Below, piece by piece: positions 4,664-9,314 of a DNA stretch of 9,314 nucleotides. The notes below the pieces were generated by a model. It did no database searches, was not told where the DNA came from, and worked only from the letters and a program-made list of their open reading frames with translations. Source of the stretch: Gallionellaceae bacterium (GTDB lineage: Bacteria; Pseudomonadota; Gammaproteobacteria; Burkholderiales; Gallionellaceae); contig JAUSKS010000084.1 of assembly GCA_030646595.1 (NCBI GenBank), positions 1-9,314 on the forward strand. Direction: 5' to 3'. How positions within the stretch are numbered: position 1 is the first letter of the stretch; every line of letters begins with the position of its first letter. The position numbers were made by a program, and so were the translations under genes.

Positions 4664-7600
4664 TTGAATACCAAAGCCATCCACAGACAACTGCTGCTGT
4701 TAAAAACCCTGATCACCGGTCACAGTACCCCACGCTACAACACGGCTGATGAATCGCCATTGCGCGCAGAATTGTTCAGTGCTGATCAGATGGAGCAGCA
4801 TGGTAAACATCTGGCCACCTTGCACAAGCTCACGCAAGGTCATGCCTCGGATCAACTCCTGTCACGCCTGTCTGCCAATGAAGAAGTTTTAGTCGGCGTC
4901 TGCCGCTTGCTGACCACGGCAGTAACTGCCAATACCCGTATTTCACCTGCTGAAGAATGGCTGCTGGATAATTTTTATCTGATTGAAGAGCAGATACGAA
5001 CTGCCAAACGTCACTTGCCCAAGGGGTATAGCCGTGAATTACCGCGCCTGTTACATGGCCCTTCTGCAGGCCTGCCACGCGTATACGATATTGCGCTGGA
5101 AATAATTTCCTATGGTGACGGACGCGTAGATGTAGACAGCCTGACCCGCTTTGTCGCTTCCTACCAAACCTTGACCGCGCTCAAACTGGGCGAATTATGG
5201 GCGATACCCATCATGTTACGGTTGGCCTTGATTGAGAATTTGCGGCGTGTGGCTGCCTGCATTTCGCTCAGCCGGATGAACCAGGAACTGGCTATTTTCT
5301 GGGCCAACAAAATGATGGAAGTAGCCAAGAAAGATCCTAAAAGTTTGATCCTGGTCATTGCCGACATGGCACGCTCCAAGCCCCCCATGGTCAGCTCCTT
5401 CGTTGCGGAACTGGTGCGCCGTTTGCAGGGGCAAAGTTCGGCCCTAGCCTTGCCGCTAACCTGGATTGAGCAATGGCTGTCAGAAGCCAATCTGACCATA
5501 GAGCAATTAATACAGTCGGAAGCACAGCGCCAGGCAGCCGACCAGGTTTCCATTGGCAACAGCATTGGCAGCCTGCGTTTGCTGACCACTACCGACTGGC
5601 GCGACTTCGTGGAAACACTGAGTGTAGTGGAACAAACGCTGGGCCGTGATCCGGCTGGCATTTATCTGCGCATGGATTTTGCCACGCGTGATCGCTACCG
5701 CCATGAGGTGGAAAGAATTGCCAAGCGTGCTGGCCTGGCCGAAGGAGAAGTGGCGCAAGCAGCCATGCAGTTGGCCGGTAGCGCCACCGCTCGCTCGGTG
5801 CCAGGCAATAACGGCGATACCCGGACTACCCATATTGGTTACTACCTGATAGACCAGGGAGTTTCACAACTTGAACAGGCAGTAAAATTGCAGCGTCCTC
5901 CTCTGTTCAGGCTGCAACGGTTGTTTAGCCGCTATCCGCTGGCACCCTATCTTGGTGTCATCCTGCTACTTACCCTGGCCTTCACCGCCGAGTTACTATC
6001 GCGGGCGGATAGCGATGGCTTGCAGGGATGGCGTCTGCTTTCCGCCGCGCTGCTGTTATTACTGGCCAGCAGTCAATTGGCCATAGGCTTGGTAAACTGG
6101 CTGGCTACCTTGCTGACCACGCCTCATTCCTTGCCACGCATGGATTTTTCACTGGGCATCCCGGCACAATCGCGCACACTGGTGGTCATTCCGACCATGC
6201 TGACCAGTACACAAAACATAGAAGAGTTGGTAGAAGCGCTGGAAGTCAGATTCCTGGGTAACCGTGATGACAATCTGCATTTCGGTTTGTTGACTGATTG
6301 GCGTGATGCGTCTGAAGAAACAATGGCCGAGGATGAAACTCTGCTGCAGTTTGCCGCACACCGGATTGGTGAATTGAATAACAAATATCGCAGCGCTGAC
6401 CCTGTCGCTACATCCGATAATCGCGCTAGCAGTTTTTTTCTGTTCCATCGTCCGCGACTGTGGAATCCCCAAGAACATCTCTGGATGGGTTACGAACGCA
6501 AGCGCGGAAAACTGGCCGACTTGAATGCATTTTTGCGCGGCAACAAACAACGTAACGGCAAAAACCGCTTTGCATTAATCGTGGGCAACACTGGCACTCC
6601 AGGCGAGGCAGGTATATTAGCGGAAGTCCGTTATGTCATTACGCTGGACACGGATACCCAGTTGCCGCGTGAGTCAGCGCAACAATTTGTCGCCACCATG
6701 GCGCATCCGCTGAACCGCCCGCTATGTGACCAGCAAAAACGCTGTGTCAGCGCAGGCTACGGCATTCTGCAGCCCAGTGTGCGAGTCAGCCTGACAGGTG
6801 ACTATGCTTCGCATTATGAACGGCTGTGGGGCAGTGAACTGGGTATTGATCCTTATACCCGTGCGGTGTCAGATGTTTATCAGGATATTTTTGCCGAGGG
6901 CTCGTTCATAGGCAAAGGCATTTACGAAGTAGACGCCTTCGAATGGGCCTTGAATGATCGTTTCCCGGAAAACCGCATACTCAGTCATGATTTGCTGGAA
7001 GGCTGTTACGCGCGCTGCGGCTTGCTCAGCGACAGCCATTTGTACGAAGATTATCCGGCGCGCTACAGCATGGATGTCAGCCGCCGTCATCGCTGGATAC
7101 GCGGGGACTGGCAATTGTTGTCATGGCTGCGGCGCAAGGTACCGGGCGCGGGCGGGCAATATGAAAAGAACCCGCTATCCATGCTGTCGCAATGGAAAAT
7201 TTTTGACAATCTGCGCCGCAGTCTGACCTCAACTGCCTTATGTTTGCTGTTATTGCTGGGCTGGACTGTGCTGTCTCGCACACTGCCATCAGTCTGGTTC
7301 TGGACCGGTGCTGTGGTTGGCATCATCCTGCTGCCGTCCTTAAGTGCTTTCGTCATGGATCTATTCCGCAAACCCGCCGAGGTTTTATTGCGGCAACATC
7401 TAGCAGCTGAAATGCGCTCCGCTGGTAAATATGTAGCACAAGCCACGCTAACACTTATCTGTCTGCCGTTTGATGCCTACATCAGCCTGGATGCCATCGT
7501 ACGTTCGCTGTGGCGCATGCTGTGGTCGCGCAAACGGCTGCTGGAATGGAATCCTGCCAGCAATCTCGATGCGGTTTCTTCTTGCCGGTTTGGCATCAAC

Positions 7601-9314
7601 CGCACCGACCTGTCCGCTGCTGTGCAATTGATGTGGGTGGCCTCGCTGTTTGCGTTACTCATTGCATTGTATCTCTCCACAAAAAATCCGGATGCATTAA
7701 CGGTAGCTTTCCCGATCCTGGCACTGTGGTTCTTTTCGCCACTCATCATGTGGTGGATGAGCCGTCCAGTCAGTCGCGATGAGGCCATGCTATCTGCTGT
7801 GCAAATCACTTTCCTCAGAAAAATCTCGCGCAAGACCTGGGCATTTTTTGAGACTTTTGTCAGCGCTGCTGATAACTGGCTGCCGCCTGACAATTACCAG
7901 GAATACCGCGGCGTAAGCGTGGCCCATCGTACTTCCCCCACCAATATTGGACTGGCTTTGCTGTCCAATCTGTCGGCCTATGATTTTGCCTATATCCCCG
8001 CGGGGCCGCTGCTGGAGCGCACTGCGCATACCCTGAACACCATGCAAAAATTGCAGCGCTATCAGGGCCATTTTTATAACTGGTATGACACACTGTCTCT
8101 ACAACCCCTGCACCCTTTATACATATCCTCGGTTGATAGCGGTAATCTGGCTAGTAATCTGCTGATCCTGCGCTCGGGATTACATGGACTGATAGACGCG
8201 CCCATTGTCAGCAAACGAGTATTTGAAGGTTTGCAGGATACGCTGGAGTTATTGGCCGACGGTGGCAAAAATATCACGCTGCCCTTGCTCAAGATATTCC
8301 GCCAGAATCTTGAGGCAGCCTGCGCTTCTCCGCCCGCCACTCTGTCCGGTGTGCATGTCGTTCTGGAACGCTTAACCAAACAAATCCTGCGCTTTACCGC
8401 CAGCCTGGATAACCAGCCCAAGGCCGATGTGGCTGGGGGCGATGTCCCGTTTTGGGCGCACACGCTGGCTCGACAATGTCAGGCAGCACTGGATGAGTTG
8501 ATGTTCCTCGCGCCATGGCTGGAGTTATCTCCAGCCCCTGCTGATCTCGACGATTTGTTGGCGCTGGACAGTATCCCGTCCTTAAGTGAACTGGTGCAAC
8601 TGGAAAAAACCATGCTGCCCATTATTAAACAACACCGCTATGCAGCCGATGATCTGGAACAACACAGATGGCTGGAAAAATGGCAACTCGCGCTGGCCGA
8701 TGGTAGCCGACGTGCCCGTGAGCGCATGCAGTTAATTGAACATCTGGTTACGCAAGTTAGTGCATTTGCGCACATGGAATATGACTTTCTGTATGACAAA
8801 AAACGCCATTTGCTGGCCATTGGTTACAACGCCGACGAGCGCCGCCGGGATACCAGCTTTTATGACCTGCTGGCGTCGGAAGCCCGGCTATGTGTTTTTG
8901 TTGCCATCGCGCAAGGGCAGTTGCCGCAGGAAAGCTGGTTTGCACTGGGGCGAACGCTGACCAGCACGGGTGGCGAACCTACCCTGATATCGTGGAGCGG
9001 CTCCATGTTCGAATATCTGATGCCGCTGTTAATCATGCCCACTTTCGGCAATACCCTGATCGATCAAACCTACCGCGCAGCGGTGCAACGGCAGATTGAA
9101 TATGGTAAGCAATGCGGTGTACCGTGGGGAATTTCCGAGTGTGGTTACAATGTCGTTGACGGACATTTCAATTATCAGTATCGGGCCTTTGGCGTTCCTG
9201 GTCTGGGCCTCAAACGTGGGTTGGCCGATGATCTGGTTATTGCGCCCTATGCCTCGGCGCTGGCGCTGACCGTGGCCCCTGAAGCGGCCTGCCACAATCT
9301 GCAACGCCTGGCGG
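4664..9314 (+). CDS. ndvB: Cyclic beta-1,2-glucan synthase (GT84, NdvB/Cgs type), 5' part
   Basis: 1550 codons are visible; the frame is open at the window end (known family members are about 2800 residues). Order: N-terminal region 1-420 with PLRAELFSADQMEQH (32-46); membrane helices about 427-445 and 456-484; GT84 domain about 505-830 with LLTDW (Asp545), DTD at 662-664, SHDLLEG (Asp776) and R-x-x-R-W at 807-811; further helices about 854-871, 877-901, 987-1005 and 1011-1032; the family block NWLPPDNYQE (1071-1080) plus AHRTSPTNIGL (1087-1097); glycoamylase-like region from about 1370, with SWSGSMFEYLMP (1443-1454) and YQYRAFGVPGLGLKRGL (1504-1520). The C-terminal GH94 phosphorylase domain is beyond the window. 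The family uses UDP-glucose at the inner membrane to make cyclic glucans for the periplasm. Start: a TGA at 4658-4660 forces a start after it; TTG 4664 has GAGG 11 bases upstream. The next ATG (4790) would cut into the conserved N-terminus. Confidence 0.9.
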   Translation, partial: MNTKAIHRQLLLLKTLITGHSTPRYNTADESPLRAELFSADQMEQHGKHLATLHKLTQGHASDQLLSRLSANEEVLVGVCRLLTTAVTANTRISPAEEWLLDNFYLIEEQIRTAKRHLPKGYSRELPRLLHGPSAGLPRVYDIALEIISYGDGRVDVDSLTRFVASYQTLTALKLGELWAIPIMLRLALIENLRRVAACISLSRMNQELAIFWANKMMEVAKKDPKSLILVIADMARSKPPMVSSFVAELVRRLQGQSSALALPLTWIEQWLSEANLTIEQLIQSEAQRQAADQVSIGNSIGSLRLLTTTDWRDFVETLSVVEQTLGRDPAGIYLRMDFATRDRYRHEVERIAKRAGLAEGEVAQAAMQLAGSATARSVPGNNGDTRTTHIGYYLIDQGVSQLEQAVKLQRPPLFRLQRLFSRYPLAPYLGVILLLTLAFTAELLSRADSDGLQGWRLLSAALLLLLASSQLAIGLVNWLATLLTTPHSLPRMDFSLGIPAQSRTLVVIPTMLTSTQNIEELVEALEVRFLGNRDDNLHFGLLTDWRDASEETMAEDETLLQFAAHRIGELNNKYRSADPVATSDNRASSFFLFHRPRLWNPQEHLWMGYERKRGKLADLNAFLRGNKQRNGKNRFALIVGNTGTPGEAGILAEVRYVITLDTDTQLPRESAQQFVATMAHPLNRPLCDQQKRCVSAGYGILQPSVRVSLTGDYASHYERLWGSELGIDPYTRAVSDVYQDIFAEGSFIGKGIYEVDAFEWALNDRFPENRILSHDLLEGCYARCGLLSDSHLYEDYPARYSMDVSRRHRWIRGDWQLLSWLRRKVPGAGGQYEKNPLSMLSQWKIFDNLRRSLTSTALCLLLLLGWTVLSRTLPSVWFWTGAVVGIILLPSLSAFVMDLFRKPAEVLLRQHLAAEMRSAGKYVAQATLTLICLPFDAYISLDAIVRSLWRMLWSRKRLLEWNPASNLDAVSSCRFGINRTDLSAAVQLMWVASLFALLIALYLSTKNPDALTVAFPILALWFFSPLIMWWMSRPVSRDEAMLSAVQITFLRKISRKTWAFFETFVSAADNWLPPDNYQEYRGVSVAHRTSPTNIGLALLSNLSAYDFAYIPAGPLLERTAHTLNTMQKLQRYQGHFYNWYDTLSLQPLHPLYISSVDSGNLASNLLILRSGLHGLIDAPIVSKRVFEGLQDTLELLADGGKNITLPLLKIFRQNLEAACASPPATLSGVHVVLERLTKQILRFTASLDNQPKADVAGGDVPFWAHTLARQCQAALDELMFLAPWLELSPAPADLDDLLALDSIPSLSELVQLEKTMLPIIKQHRYAADDLEQHRWLEKWQLALADGSRRARERMQLIEHLVTQVSAFAHMEYDFLYDKKRHLLAIGYNADERRRDTSFYDLLASEARLCVFVAIAQGQLPQESWFALGRTLTSTGGEPTLISWSGSMFEYLMPLLIMPTFGNTLIDQTYRAAVQRQIEYGKQCGVPWGISECGYNVVDGHFNYQYRAFGVPGLGLKRGLADDLVIAPYASALALTVAPEAACHNLQRLA

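Noticed and set aside
5161..5661. 166-codon minus-strand open frame
   Set aside because: It lies wholly opposite the continuous glucan synthase frame, and its low-complexity Ser/Arg-rich translation is typical of an antisense shadow.
7477..7893. 138-codon minus-strand open frame, and similar minus-strand frames between 6100 and 9304
   Set aside because: All are antisense to the glucan synthase frame, which I followed codon by codon without a break; none has a recognisable motif.

Overview
This window reads as chromosomal DNA of a Gram-negative proteobacterium, most likely a betaproteobacterium of the Nitrosomonadales/Methylophilales kind. That placement is an inference from protein flavour, moderate base composition and repeat style; no rRNA or other marker gene is present to prove it. 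No tRNA, rRNA, CRISPR array, transposase or phage gene was seen.

Layout. The left 3.8 kb is transcribed leftward (minus strand). In order of transcription it holds a small membrane protein with a stress-protein-like fold (3238-3807), a YhiN/HI0933-family FAD flavoprotein (1949-3142), a secreted dienelactone hydrolase-family protein (881-1669), and the start of an exported subtilisin-like protease (595 down to base 1, truncated by the window edge). The right part is transcribed rightward: a haem-free bacterioferritin-like protein (3955-4506), then one very long uninterrupted reading frame from 4664 to the window end. That frame covers the first 1550 codons of a cyclic beta-1,2-glucan synthase (NdvB/Cgs type, GT84). 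I checked its frame line by line; it has no stop or frameshift. It begins with a TTG codon and runs off the window.

Intergenic DNA is unusually structured. Region 596-880 holds a leftward intrinsic terminator for the hydrolase gene and a strong rightward terminator with no annotated rightward gene before it, which suggests a small RNA or a transcriptional insulator. Region 1670-1948 carries two 9-bp-stem CCCTCTCCC/CTCTCTCCC inverted repeats of the dispersed intergenic type. Region 3143-3237 has a small ACAATAGTG direct/inverted repeat. Region 3808-3954, between the membrane protein and the ferritin, is AT-rich with a weak Fur-box-like site. Region 4507-4663 holds a 117-bp element bounded by 10-bp perfect terminal inverted repeats and packed with palindromes, which looks like a MITE/REP-type non-coding mobile element.

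How the genes may fit together (inference): iron storage/oxidative protection (ferritin), a stress-type membrane protein on the divergent strand, and periplasmic glucan synthesis (osmotic and envelope adaptation) form a plausible envelope/stress neighbourhood. The flavoprotein, hydrolase and protease look like unrelated housekeeping or secreted functions. The observations most worth checking are the 117-bp palindromic element and its distribution, the candidate small RNA at about 710-809, and the start region of the glucan synthase gene.
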